From: Mesostigma viride | Taxonomy: Eukaryota; Streptophyta; Mesostigmatophyceae; Mesostigmatales; Mesostigmataceae | Assembly (NCBI GenBank): GCA_009746045.1 | Contig: RPFO01000246.1 | Location: 1,951,940 to 2,015,939 of the forward strand | DNA: 64,000 nt | Direction: 5' to 3' | Shown here: positions 50,290 to 60,500 of the stretch, one piece after another | Position numbering within the stretch: position 1 is the first letter of the stretch | Layout of the letters: every line of letters begins with the position of its first letter | Program-made: the position numbers and the translations under genes | The notes under the pieces: generated by a model | The model's database searches: none | Seen by the model: only the letters and a program-made list of their open reading frames with translations | Told to the model about the DNA's origin: nothing

Positions 50290-50524
50290 ATTGCACCCAC
50301 AGATTGCCGGATCGTTAGTGTGTCCGTTTAGCTAGCGCGCCCGAATGCAGCTGTGGCATGCCTTAGGCATGAAGCCAGACTGGGGGTCTCTGCCCTTTCT
50401 CCTGTTGTGCACACACAGGGATTAAAAGCACTTCTTCGGTGCTCCGTGCATGACTCCCTAACGGGAGCACGAGTTAATTAATTAATTAATTAATTAATTA
50501 ATTAATTAATTAATTAAAGAAAAT
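50290..50524 (+). other. X copy D 3' UTR end, (TTAA)n tail and right target duplication
   Basis: It resumes the X 3' UTR at ATTGCACCCACAG and ends with GGGAGCACGAG and about 45 bases of TTAA repeats. TTAAAGAAAAT at 50514-50524 matches 22550-22560. Confidence 0.85.
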
Positions 50525-50704
50525 AGGTTTATATATCGATCCCTAATTATCGACACGTTCATCTCACTGGCTGCGCCGCCAGTGACCGTTGGGTGCAGAC
50601 CGTACTTGGCCCGAGGCCGCACGATGACAGGTATAGCAGTCTAGTCACATCATCGTGTGATCACAGATCCGGCTCCCCACTCTGATGAACGTTCCCTACA
50701 TATA
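50525..50704. other. No supported gene; right flank of X copy D
   Basis: Noncoding; ends with the left target duplication TTCCCTACATATA of the next element. Confidence 0.4.
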
Positions 50705-50885
50705 TTAAAAATATAATTACTTACAGCAGAGTGAAATCACTCAAACCAAAGCAAACGCCCAGCTATAAACCTATATACAGAGCCATGTCAAAGCTCTATA
50801 CTACGATAAGACCAATGGAAACGCCTAACGGGAGGAACCTAATAGCCCTGCTGCACCGCAAAATCAGCCCGCGTACGGCGGAGCA
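50705..50885 (-). mobile_element. 5'-truncated LINE 3' fragment, second copy
   Basis: Nearly identical to 34531-34712, but only 181 bp long. Flanked by a 13-bp duplication TTCCCTACATATA (50692-50704 and 50886-50898). Only the last residues of the coding part and the 3' UTR remain. Confidence 0.85.
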
Positions 50886-50898
50886 TTCCCTACATATA

Positions 50899-51150
50899 TA
50901 GTACTCTAGTACCGTCCAATGCCAGGACCCTATGTATACTGGGTTATGGGTACTGACATCTGTCACGTACTGTCCCCAGTACCCAAAGTACATATACGTC
51001 CAACGAACCTATCTAGGGAAACCTATAAGACTTGACTAGCCGTCCTGTCTGAATAGACCACGTGGAATTTATATTCACATACCAACGTAGGTTTACAATG
51101 CTTATTCATACGTTGTATTCACATATTTGCCTTTGAGACTTAGTCTGCTG
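50899..51150. other. No supported gene
   Basis: AT-rich noncoding DNA; contains a GGGTACTG / CAGTACCC palindromic pair at about 50947-50981. Confidence 0.4.
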
Positions 51151-51305
51151 CAGCAAAGCATGGCGACTATGTAACTACGTGCACCGCCAACATACAGTAC
51201 ACAATTACCAGCCGTCTATAAGCCTTAGCTCCGGTGCTCCGTGACTCCCCGAACGGGATCACAAGTTTAATTAATTAATTAATAATTAATTAATTCATTA
51301 ATTAA
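51151..51305 (+). mobile_element. Short X 3' UTR remnant with TTAA tail
   Basis: A diverged version of the X 3' UTR (CACCGCCAACATACAGTACAC, then GGTGCTCCGTGACTCC) with an internal deletion, ending in TTAATTAA. Confidence 0.6.
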
Positions 51306-51584
51306 GCCTTAGCTTAGCCCTTGTACAGCCAATGATGCTATGTCCTTAGTGGCCATGATCAGATCACTTGCGCCCACGCTCCTTGTTACAGTATGCTCAC
51401 ATGGGTCTTATTGCACCCACAGAGCTTGCCGGATCATCTATCGTGTCCGATTGCAGCTACGTGGCATGCCTCTGGCCCTTTCTTCCTGTTGTGCACATAC
51501 AGGGATTACACTGTAACTGAAGCACTCTGGTATACGTGCTCCGTGACTCCCCAACGGGAGCACGAGTCTAATTAATTAATTAAT
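51306..51584 (+). mobile_element. 5'-truncated X copy (3' UTR and TTAA tail)
   Basis: Begins GCCTTAGCTTAGCCC and contains CACATGGGTCTTATTGCACCC, the GTGCACATACAGGGATT block and GGGAGCACGAGT, then a TTAATTAATTAA tail. It is contiguous with the tail of the previous copy, so one X end landed next to another. Confidence 0.8.
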
Positions 51585-51589
51585 CGAAC

Positions 51590-52125
51590 GGCCCGAGCAC
51601 ATGCAGACCTGCATGGTTGGACTGCCTGGGCTTGGAGGCGCGGGCGGTAAGGCTGGAGATAGTGTCCGAAAACGGAGGCGATGCATGGTGAGTGGGGTTT
51701 CCAGTTGCCCGCCGCCTCTTCTGCTGCTAGGGATGGCCGGTCAGAGCTGCCGTACCGGGACCGCTTCAAACTGCTGGCCCCGGGGAGCCTGCTACCGGCA
51801 CTTTGGCGCGGCGTCGGACACAGACGACGACAATGATGAACGCCCGCATTGGTCTGGCATGGGCTAGGCTACGCACGCTCAACGCCTATACTGGCACTCA
51901 CCGCAAATCAGCGCCGACCGCAAGCCCATGCATGCTGCTCAAGGTCCTGGTCGTTACGGTGCTCGCGTACGTACATGGGGCCGAGGCCGGGCCTGGACGC
52001 TCACGACACAACAGATGAACTCTAGGTTAGATGGCACGGTCACCCGGATATGCTCCGGGCGGCCCTGCACGTAGGGCTTTCCACGAACCGGTAATTAATT
52101 ATCGGTAACTAATTAATTAATTCAT
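51590..52125 (+). pseudogene. Non-LTR reverse-transcriptase C-terminal remnant with TTAA tail
   Basis: The frame around 51830-52010 reads NARIGLAWARLRTLNAYTG then LLKVLVVTVLAYVHGAEAG. This matches the pattern of LINE RTs downstream of the catalytic box (RIGLAWAA..L, then K..L...TVL..LLYGAE). The frame is broken on both sides. The 3' end has GGATATGCTCCGGGCGG and TTAATTAA at 52110-52125. Together with 3520-4080 and 21439-21570 it points to an RT-encoding LINE that shares the TTAA tail with X. Confidence 0.55.
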
Positions 52126-52179
52126 AGCACGTGATAGATAAATATTGACGTGCCACATGCAAGCCACGAGGTACTAGCC

Positions 52180-54143
52180 ATGGCTGACGGCGGAGCTCAT
52201 AACTTTCACGTTTGAGCACCAAATTCGGCCGTGAATATCACAATCGCTTCGTCTTTCTAAGACGCACACGCTGATATAATTTTCCGAAGCTATTACGCAA
52301 TATATGACGAGCAAACGCTCCTCGACGCAACGCAGCCTGGCGGCTGCGCTAATAAGCCTTAATTGAAAATACGTCTGCAGCTCCGGCTGCAGCTTCGCCC
52401 TCAGGTCCGGCAGGCAGCGGTGACACTATAGTCGCGCACTGGTCCGGTCGCCTCGAAACCTCCCCGGCGGGCTTCCGGCCTGCCTCGCCTTCTGCATATC
52501 GCCTCAACCCAAACGCAGCCGCCCAGCCGAACCTAGCTGGTCTGAGAACGACGCCTGCCGAGCTATATTTTCCACCTTCAACGTCGAACACCGGCTATTT
52601 CGACATGCCACCCATCGGGATACAGGAGCTCGTGTTTTATGGGTCGTACGCCTCCCTTCTTGACCTGTGCCAGCGCCTCCAACGCTATCACTAATTCCGC
52701 GGCCAGTCTGACGGCAAGTTAATTTCTCACCGCGCCTGTCTGGCTGGTCCCGACCGCGCCTTCAGTTCGCCGCCCTCTTTTCCATGCATCCTTCAGTGCT
52801 CTGCCGTGGACCTCTGGCAACCCTCCCCCTTGACCGAATCCACCTTCCTCCTCCACCTCCGAGAAGCCATCTCACAGCACGTGACGCCCCTAGCTGCAGC
52901 TGTGGCAGCTGTGGGCCGCACGCTGCATGGCTGCTGAGCTCCCCGCCATCCCCACCGCCACCCTCCTCGCCTCCACCACCCCCCTTCCCTCCGCCTCCAT
53001 GCACCTCCACCGACTCCATCACCGCCCAGCTCCGCGCGACATTGACCAGCTAGCGCCTCAAGGACCACGCCATCGCCATCGGATGCCTGGAAAACACCGC
53101 AGGCCTCACCGCCCAGGCGGGCGAAGGACATTGCCGCCAAGCCACTGAGCTGGCCTGGCTGGTGATGCTCCTCCCATCCCGACCTGGGCGGACATGCTTA
53201 AGCAGCACACCACCTCCACCACCTCCTCCGGCGCCGTCGCATGCAGCACAGCTCCAGCAGCAGAAGCTCGACCTCCGCGAGGAGGCCGAGCTGGCCAAGC
53301 GCAGCCTAAAAGCGTCATCGTCAAGAACTTCGACATGGAGGAAGGTGAGAATTTCGAGAAGCTTGCACGTGCGTTTGAGAGCAAAATCCTTGATCGCATG
53401 GGCCTTCTTGGTGATCGCATTGGCCTTCTGGTCGCCCATCGCCTTCCCTGCGCGCGGGGTAAGACAGCCCGGGCGCCCCCGCTTCTTCTCATCTTTACGA
53501 GCCCGGCGGACAAAAAGGCTTTCGTTTCTCAGACGCCGCAAGCGGCTCGAGAAGACTCCCTTCACCTTGGACGACGGCTTGACCCTGGCACAGCAACAAC
53601 GGCGACGGGAGCTATGGCAGACCTACCTCCAGCTCCGGCCGACCAAGGCGGGCCAGCCGGTGTACTGGAAGGGGGCGCGGCCATCTACGTCGGCCACAAG
53701 CCCTGGCACGCGACCCCCTCGACCCCCGCGGCTCCAGTGACTCCAGACGCCCCAGCTTAGGGGAATACAGCAGTAGCCGTAGTGTAGAATAGTTAGACCG
53801 TGGCCTTGTACATGCACGGCCTACTACAGGCACTATACCAGCTGACTCATGCCTTATTTAGTCATGTACATGTGTGCCCATGACGCGCAACACGCCAGAT
53901 GATGCCTCAGTAGCTTTATTTATTTAGTAATGCTGTGCCTATGCAGAGAGCTACTCAGTCTGCTGAGAAGCCATGCCCTAGCTCTGTATAGCCTTGCTGA
54001 TCTTCCACCCCACGATGGGCCCCCCTTATTATATAGTTGGGATGGGCTCTGATATAGATCACAGTGGTGCAGGTGCCCTTGGTGCACTTCGAGCAGGTGT
54101 AGTTTACATCCTACCCTTTAATTGCAGGAAGTATATAGCCCGG
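52180..54143 (+). mobile_element. LINE-like family X2, copy E
   Basis: Starts with ATGGCTGACGGCGGAGCTC (shared with X), then an ORF1-like region, a stop at 53758 and a 3' UTR to GCAGGAAGTATATAG. The 3' tail is missing: different sequence begins at about 54144. Confidence 0.65.
52603..53760 (+). pseudogene. X2 copy E ORF1-like protein, decayed
   Basis: Pieces: MPPIGIQELVFYGSYASLLD at 52603 with an in-frame TAA near 52692, then LREAISQHVTPLAAAVAAVG (52857). After a proline-rich stretch come KNFDMEEGENFEKLARAF and LLVAHRLPCARGK (53320-53460), and finally LRRRKRLEKTPFTLDDGLTLA and QQQRRRELWQTYLQLRP (53540-53640). The order equals X ORF1: coiled-coil, RRM-like, C-terminal domain. At least three frame changes and two stops disable it. 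Confidence 0.6.
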
Positions 54144-54769
54144 CCAGACTGTATTTGTTGCGGGCCCGACCCTTGGAACAGGCGCAACAATGGAATAAAT
54201 TATGTATTTTGGCTTGTTGGGCATAGTCCGTAGGACTTTGGGACTCATTTGGGAATGGTCCCTTGGTCAGGACTTTTAAGTATGAAGTTATGACAGTTAG
54301 TGTGATTCGGACTAGTTATTTTGGGCCTAGGTTGATGTATGAGATCTTCTATATATAGGGTCCGGTGCAGTCGCGCCGCGCTGCGTACTTTATAGCTGGT
54401 TGATCGAGATCTTGTACTCATGCGTGGATACTGTAGCCTGGCGAGGGTCGATGTCGACACGAGGATCCTGTGTGGACTGCATGTTTTGGAATTCTCTGGA
54501 AGGTCTGATCGAGCGCCATGTCGGCACCACTTGCCAGCTTGGTGGCAGGCCTATAGATAGGTGAAATTGGTCCGTCTCGGCGAGGACGAGAGTCTCGTCC
54601 TCTTGGTTCGGAATAAAGTGTGTGTGTTGTCACCTGTCCGAACCCGGGGCATTTTCCAACTGCATTTGGTTTCTCTATCCTAAATGTAGGTTGCGTAGAT
54701 TAATTACATTAATCATCGTGAGCCGTACGTTTCAGTGCAAAAGCCGCATCTGTTCCGTTAATCCCACTC
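54144..54769. other. Unassigned segment between X2 copies, possibly a solo LTR
   Basis: It has a TATATATAGGG element at about 54350 and GGAATAAAGTGTG near 54610, the spacing of a promoter and polyadenylation signal within an LTR, but no second copy and no target duplication are visible. Confidence 0.3.
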
Positions 54770-56047
54770 CCATAGGGTGGGTCGCACGTTGGCTGCTGAG
54801 CAGTCCTCACCATCCCCACCGCCACCGCCACCCTTCTCCCCCCCCCCCCCCCCCCCTCCGCCTCTGGACACCGACTCCATCACCGCCCAGCTCCGCGACA
54901 TTGACCAGCACATGGACAATGCCATCGCCATCGAGGTCGATCCTGCAGAACACAGCAGGCCTCACCGCCCAGGCGGTGAAGGACATTGCCCCCAAGCCAG
55001 CCCCTGCTGGCCTGGATGGCGATGCTCCTCCCATCCCGACCTGGGCGGACATGCAAGCAGCACGCCACCTCCACCACCTCCGCCGTCGCAGCACAGCTCC
55101 AGCAGCAGCAGACGCTCGACCTCCGCGAGGATCGAGGCCGAGCTCGCCAAGCGCAGCCTCAAAGTCACTGTCAAGAACTTCGACATGGAGGAAGGTGAGA
55201 ATTCCGAGAAGCTTGCACGTGCGTTTGAGAGAGAAATTCTTAGTCGCATGGGCCTTACCGGTGAGATCGAGCTAGTCGCCCACCGCCTTCCCCGCGCGCG
55301 GGGTAAGGCAGGGGCGCCCCCGCTCGATCCTTCTCACCTTTAACGCGTTAAGAACCCGGCGGACAAGATTTCTCTTCTCAGACGCCGCAAGCGGCTCGAG
55401 AAGACTCACTTCACCCTTGACGACGCCCTTGACCGACCCTGGCGCAGCAACAACGGCGACGGGAGCTATGGCCGACCTCCAGCTCCGGCAGACCAAGGCG
55501 GGGCATGCAGCCGGTGTACTGGAAGGGGGCGGCCATCTACGTCGGCCATAAGCCCTGGCATGCGACCCCCGCGGCCCCAACGACTCCAGACGCCCCAGCT
55601 TAGGGGAATACAGCAGTATAGTAGTGTAGAATAGATAGACCGTGGCCATGTACATGTACGCCTCCTACAAACACTATACCAGCTGATTCACGAGCATTAT
55701 TTAGCCATGTACATGTGTGCCTACGCTGTGCCACACCCCAGATGATGCCTAGCTTTATTTAGTTATGCTGTGCCCATGCAGAGAGCTGCTCTCTGCTGAG
55801 ATGCCACGCTCTAGCTCTTGTATAGCCATGATGATCTTCCCCCCCCATGCATGACGGGCTCCCCTTAGTTGGGTGTTGCTTGAGACTCTGGGGGGTGCCG
55901 GTGCCCTTGGGGCACCTATAGAGCAAGTGTCGTTTACATTCCCACCCTTGCAGGAAGTAGCTTAGAATGTATTATAGGCCATAATATGCCCCTTCTCAAG
56001 GGCTATGTGCTACATATACTCCCAACGGAGTTATGTTCCTAATTAAT
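54770..56047 (+). mobile_element. LINE-like family X2, copy F, 5'-truncated
   Basis: Begins within ORF1 (GGGTCGCACGTTGGCTGCTG, matching copy E at 52915), and runs through the stop at about 55600 and a 3' UTR to CTCCCAACGGAGTTATG and a short TTAATTAA. Confidence 0.7.
54777..55602 (+). pseudogene. X2 copy F ORF1-like protein, frameshifted
   Basis: Contains a proline-rich segment, ITAQLRDIDQHMDNAIAIEV, RIEAELAKRSLKVTVKNFDM, EKLARAFEREILSRMGLTGE and VAHRLPRARGKAG. It then loses frame near 55345 and shows the LRRRKRLEKTHFTLDDAL block in another frame. The RRM-like core (about 55150-55310) is the best-preserved part. No RT follows. Confidence 0.6.
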
Positions 56048-56154
56048 GGGTGGTCGCGGCTAATCCCGAAATCCGTAATAACCTACCCTACAACATAGGA
56101 TCTTTTTTCGCATGACCCGGACGGGTTTGTTACAGTATTACAGGCCCGGCCTGT

Positions 56155-56275
56155 AATACTGTAATATGATATGCCCCTTCTCAGGGCTATGTGCCACATG
56201 TACTCCCAATTAACGGAGTCATGTTCCTAATTAATTAATTAATTAATTAATTAACCCAATCAATTAATTAATTAA
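56155..56275 (+). mobile_element. X2 tail fragment with long (TTAA)n
   Basis: Repeats the last 90 bases of copy F (ATATGCCCCTTCTCAGGGCTATGTG and AACGGAGTCATG) followed by two TTAA runs. Confidence 0.75.
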
Positions 56276-56398
56276 GTAGCTTCCATCATCATTCCGTCAT
56301 CATTCCGTCATCGCGACTAGGAGAAGTGCACCACCCTTATGCTGGCATCTGCCACCCCTATAGTGACCCTATAGTGACCGCGGCCTAGGATGGGTCTC

Positions 56399-56437
56399 AC
56401 CCTAAACCCTATGTAAACCCTAAAACCCTAAACCACT
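56399..56437 (+). repeat. Interstitial telomere-like repeats
   Basis: ACCCTAAACCC, TAAACCCTAAAACCCTAAACC: about five CCCTAAA/CCCTAAAA units with one interruption. This is the plant and green-algal telomere type (TTTAGGG/TTTTAGGG on the other strand). Confidence 0.75.
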
Positions 56438-56544
56438 TGCAAAAAACAGAAGTGCCCGCCTGCCACCACTGCTCACCAGGTTGTGACATTTAGGCTGGCA
56501 TCTGTCACCACCCCGGCAGTTGTGAGGGTTTGGGGTGTGACAAG

Positions 56545-56925
56545 GATGGCGAAAAATTGCACGTACTTACTCTTATATAAAGAACGCCCAATTTTTCGCC
56601 ACCCTGCCACCCCTTGGCGCGGGTCATAGGAGGTGTTTGTCAAGGTGTGAGAGTGATGGCGAAAAATTGCACGTACTTACTCTTAAGAAAAGAACGCCCA
56701 ATTTTTCGCCACCCTGCCACCCCTTGGCGCGGGTCATAGGAGGTGTTTGTCAAGGTGTGACAATGATGGCGAAAAATTGCACGTACTTACTCTTAAGAAA
56801 AGAACGCCCAATTTTTCGCCACCTTCCCCCACTGGCCGGCGCTGAGGTGGCGTGGGTTGTTGGAGGTGGCGAAAAATTGCACGTACTTACTCTTAAGAAA
56901 AGACCGCCCAATTTTTCGCCATGGC
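56545..56925. repeat. Tandem array of hairpin-forming units
   Basis: Four copies of a 57-bp palindromic core start GGCGAAAAATTGCACGTAC and end GCCCAATTTTTCGCC, at about 56548, 56657, 56766 and 56867. They are separated by 45-55 bp spacers, the first two of which are identical (CCACCCCTTGGCGCGGGTC...). The array ends directly beside the virus-like segment. Noncoding on available evidence. Confidence 0.85.
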
Positions 56926-57091
56926 CTCGCAGGGTGAGGGAGCCGGCGAGGGCCGCGCGGCGGGGTGTGACCGGAACCGGATCGACTTCTACTCGGCGAT
57001 GAGGAGACATTGAGCGCGACGTCTTGGAGGTTGTAAACCGTTTTTACAAAGAAATGCATGGCAGAAACGGGCTTCATTAAAATATTAAATT

Positions 57092-57463
57092 TTACTTATC
57101 CGCTCCCTGCAGGAAAGGAGCGATTTCATCCATCGACAGGCCAGACAACGACGTGATCGAATAATCCTTCTCATCGCCCCACCACGAGGGTTTATACCTA
57201 TCAAGAAACGCGTGCATGTCCGCCTTCGAAATTTCCAAGTAACCACCGCCACGGCTGTTGCCCTTCGCCCCTTTGGCAGAAATTCCCAGAGTCGGGCTTA
57301 ACAACCTGTTGACGAGCCCGCTACACTGTGCAAAAGACAAACTACCAGCCTCGCCTGCTCGCCGTTGGTATCCAAACGTTGAGCGCATGAACCAGGCCTT
57401 GTCGGCAATTTCGCTATCAATTTTATTCCCTAGTGCAATCGTCTCGTCGCGCGTCAACTTCAT
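57092..57463 (-). CDS. Hypothetical protein in virus-like segment
   Basis: 123 codons (MKLTRDETIALGNKIDSEIA ... PFLQGADK), downstream of the primase-helicase in the same orientation, 87 bases apart. Mixed helical and glycine-rich (AKGAKGNSRGGGY), no domain recognised. It follows the codon and base composition of the helicase gene, so it is likely part of the same integrated virus. Confidence 0.6.
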   Translation of the reverse strand: MKLTRDETIALGNKIDSEIADKAWFMRSTFGYQRRAGEAGSLSFAQCSGLVNRLLSPTLGISAKGAKGNSRGGGYLEISKADMHAFLDRYKPSWWGDEKDYSITSLSGLSMDEIAPFLQGADK

Positions 57464-57549
57464 TGTGAGATTGGACGGATCAGCCGTCGTGATGAAGTCG
57501 ATGATAGGCGTCCCTTCTAGTAGCTAGAGCGTAATGGCCAGAGACTGTG

Positions 57550-60500
57550 CTATAGTCCAAAACGAGAATACGCCTTCAAATCAAACAAGGACTCTGACTT
57601 CTGCAGAATCAACAGATTGTCTCTGAAATGCTCCTTGGTTCCTAGTCCCGTCAACTTCGAATATTGCCGAATGCCAGCGTACGCCTTCCTCCCCATCTCC
57701 TTGTCCAGAATTTGAGGGAGCTCGTCGTCGATGAGATCATACGGAATCATGTACAACCGGTGAACCAGTTCGTACACCGCCTTCAGACGCATTTCGTACG
57801 GTGAAAGTGGAACCGTGCCGCCGATTCTCCCCTCTAGATCCTTGTACTCCTCCTCGCTCATAAGCACCACCTCCCTGTCCTTGTCTGGATCTTCTAGTAC
57901 CGGAAGCGGAGGGGCGTCGATGTCCCCCAACTCCTCCACTGCCGACACCTCCACGCCGTAGTCCTCCGTCAGTATCTTGATGAGATTTCCCTTGTAGTGG
58001 GACCTCGACACCGCGAGATCTTGCTGGTTCCGGCAGAAGAGACGGAACTTGGGGCAATTTCTGTCATAGATACGCGACTTGTCCGCGCTCCAGTCGCAGA
58101 CTACGTCGGCGTTGTCGAACAGCAGCTGGATGAGCGCAGTGTCCCCCGCGATCATGTTCTCGACGATCGTACCGTAGTCCGTTGGAGGCCTGTCAAGAAG
58201 CGAAGTCGTGTCTCGATAGAAGATGACCATCTCTCCCTTGACTAAGTGGCGCACCCTGAAAATTTGCTGGAGGGTTGTCGTGTAGCTCGCGTAGTAGTCC
58301 CCGTTGATGAAGAGTCCCACCATGCTGTCGAACGTGTGCTCCGTGTAGCTGACTCCAACCGTGATCGTGGGGCTGAAGATCAAAAAGTCCAAGTCAGCCC
58401 ACGCAGCATTCGCGCCAACCTCCAGATCCTCCTTGCTCGTCAGACTAGTGTAGAGACGCCCGTTCTTGCGCTTGTCGATGAAGGGTTTGAGTGCCTCATA
58501 CGCCATGGCGGCCTCTTTTTTGCCAGACATTGGGCAGAAAATCCTCTCTCCGGCCTCTATCCTCCTCTCACACTCAGCGACAAAGCGGTCCACGCAGACC
58601 TTTCGCCAGTTCTTCTCTGAGGTCACGTCCACCCATCGCAGAGTCCTGTTGGTAGGGCGCCTGAAGGTGTTGCAATCCACCTCCATAGTGTCCGCCGCGC
58701 GATAGGCCGCTATGAAATCGTAGACCTTTCGAGTAACAGTAGCGTCTAGCGCGATCACGACCTTGGACGTTTCGATGAGCCTGACGAATTTTCTCAACAC
58801 CTCGCGACGGTTCTCCACGTAGCGCTGTGAAAGGGCGGTGAGGGTGTTGTAAATTTCGTCCAGGATGAGGAGGTCGAACGGTTGGTCCGTGAGGCGCAAG
58901 ATGCTGTTCAGGACTATCAACACCCTGTCGTCAGAAATCATCCCCTTTGAGCCGCTGAGATAGTGACGAAAATTTGGGTCACTGTACAGGAGATGGAACG
59001 CGTTGCCTTCCCATACAATTGTCCTCCCACCCTCGCCCAGAGACTTGTAGTTGCGATCCTCCTCCTTTGATAGGCTAATGTTGGCAACGATGCAGCACAC
59101 GCGAATACCTGGATCCCTCCTCACCGCCTCGTTGACGAGTTCACGAATCCTCTCAGATTTACCTGTCCCGCAGTTGGACTGGACGAGGAAGGTGCTCTTA
59201 TGCGGTCCCCCAAATAGCGCATCCCAGCTGAATGGCTTGATTTTTTCGGACGAATACGTGTGAGTGAACGGCACTTGGTCAGATCCCGGTTGCTGCATCA
59301 CGGGAGGTGCGATCTCGATCTTGCGAGCGTCTGGCGATTTCCTGTAGCAGTCATAAAAAACTTGTCCTGACGGGTATTGGAGCGTGAATGGGCCGTTCTT
59401 CTCGTGCACCTTGTTGCATATGAGGCAGATGTGATCGTCGCATTGCTGGTACTTCACCCTCACGAGCTTGACGTCTGGAGACAACTCAATGTAGCCGCAC
59501 TCGAGATAGTCACACTCCGGAGCCACCTTCTCCATCGCCGCGAGAGATGCAGAAACGTCAATGTCCTTGCCCGCCGCCTTCACCGTGCACTCGCGACGTC
59601 CGCGAACCCCTCTCCTCTTCAACGATGCCGCCCAGTCCGGGGGCGCACTCACCAATACCCCGCCCGAGACGTCGTCCGGCGAGTAGATGTTGATGAGATG
59701 GTCGAGGAAGTCACTAGACGAGCCTTCACATGTGCGCAGAATTCCCAGAGGGTCAGTGTCCCCGAATTTGTGCATCCCGACGCATCGGAAAAGACTGTCT
59801 CTCCTGTAGACTGCTTCGTCTATCACCGTGTCCATTTCACCGAAATAGTCAGCTGGGTGGCGGCAGATCTCGTCGAATTGCTCTTGACCGTTCACTTTGA
59901 ACTTCAGCAGCTCGTGCGCGTCCTCGTGAACGGGAGATGACAGGTCGAAAGAAGCGCGCTTGATGAAATCGGTGAGGCCGCTGTACCAAAACACTCTCGC
60001 GTCCAGGTCGGCAAGAACGAGACCGCGCACGACGATGTGGAAAGACGACTTGAACAAATCCTTCTTCATGCGAGACGCCGTGCTGACCTCGTAGCGAAAG
60101 TCCTTGGTTGCGATGTTCAGGACGACGCGGCAGTACTCGTCGTGAACACGGCGAAAGTGTCCCGGGTAATCGATGTTCGCCAGACGCTCGTCATCTGGGT
60201 CGACCTTGTCGTCAATGTCGACGTACGCCCACGACGGGTCGTCGGGTTGTATGACTTCGTCGAGCGTGCGGCGAACGGGATGAGCAGCACACTCCGCATA
60301 GATCCGCGAAAAGTCTGCGAGGTTGCCATAATGCGCGTACTCGTTGGCGTCCTTCGTGTTGATGCCACGCGCGCAAATGAAGCGATGGCCGAGAGACACC
60401 CCAGCCTCTTTTGTGGGAGCCTTCTTGTAGCGCCACTGCGTGACGACCTTGTTCATGGTCTCATGGGTGGCCTCGGGTGGTGGGTGGAGTAGAGCCAGCC

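Larger units (their letters stand above)
22561..50513 (+). mobile_element. LINE-like element X, copy D, full length but carrying 26 kb of nested insertions
   Basis: Segments 22561-23354, 23944-24992 and 50290-50513 together make about 2.07 kb: a 186-base 5' UTR with two ATGGCTGACGGCGG copies, the ORF1-like gene, a 3' UTR and a (TTAA)n tail. The 11-bp duplication at both ends shows this is the complete element, so X carries no reverse transcriptase. It is therefore a half-LINE, comparable in layout to HAL1 elements. Insertions: a CACTA MITE in ORF1 and Copia-like element 2 in the 3' UTR. Confidence 0.85.

Noticed and set aside
52784..53053. Proline-rich open frames on both strands at 52784-53140 as genes
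   Set aside because: They are out-of-phase readings of the GC-rich X2 ORF1 region; the frame with coiled-coil and RRM-like parts is the supported one.
56545..56925. CRISPR-like array
   Set aside because: The repeats are evenly spaced palindromes, but the spacers are themselves copies of one another, and the context is eukaryotic with no cas genes.
58246..60492. Long plus-strand open frames opposite the primase-helicase (for example 59377-59940 and 60037-60492)
   Set aside because: They are mirror frames of a GC-rich coding gene and show no domain; the minus-strand protein has clear primase and helicase motifs.
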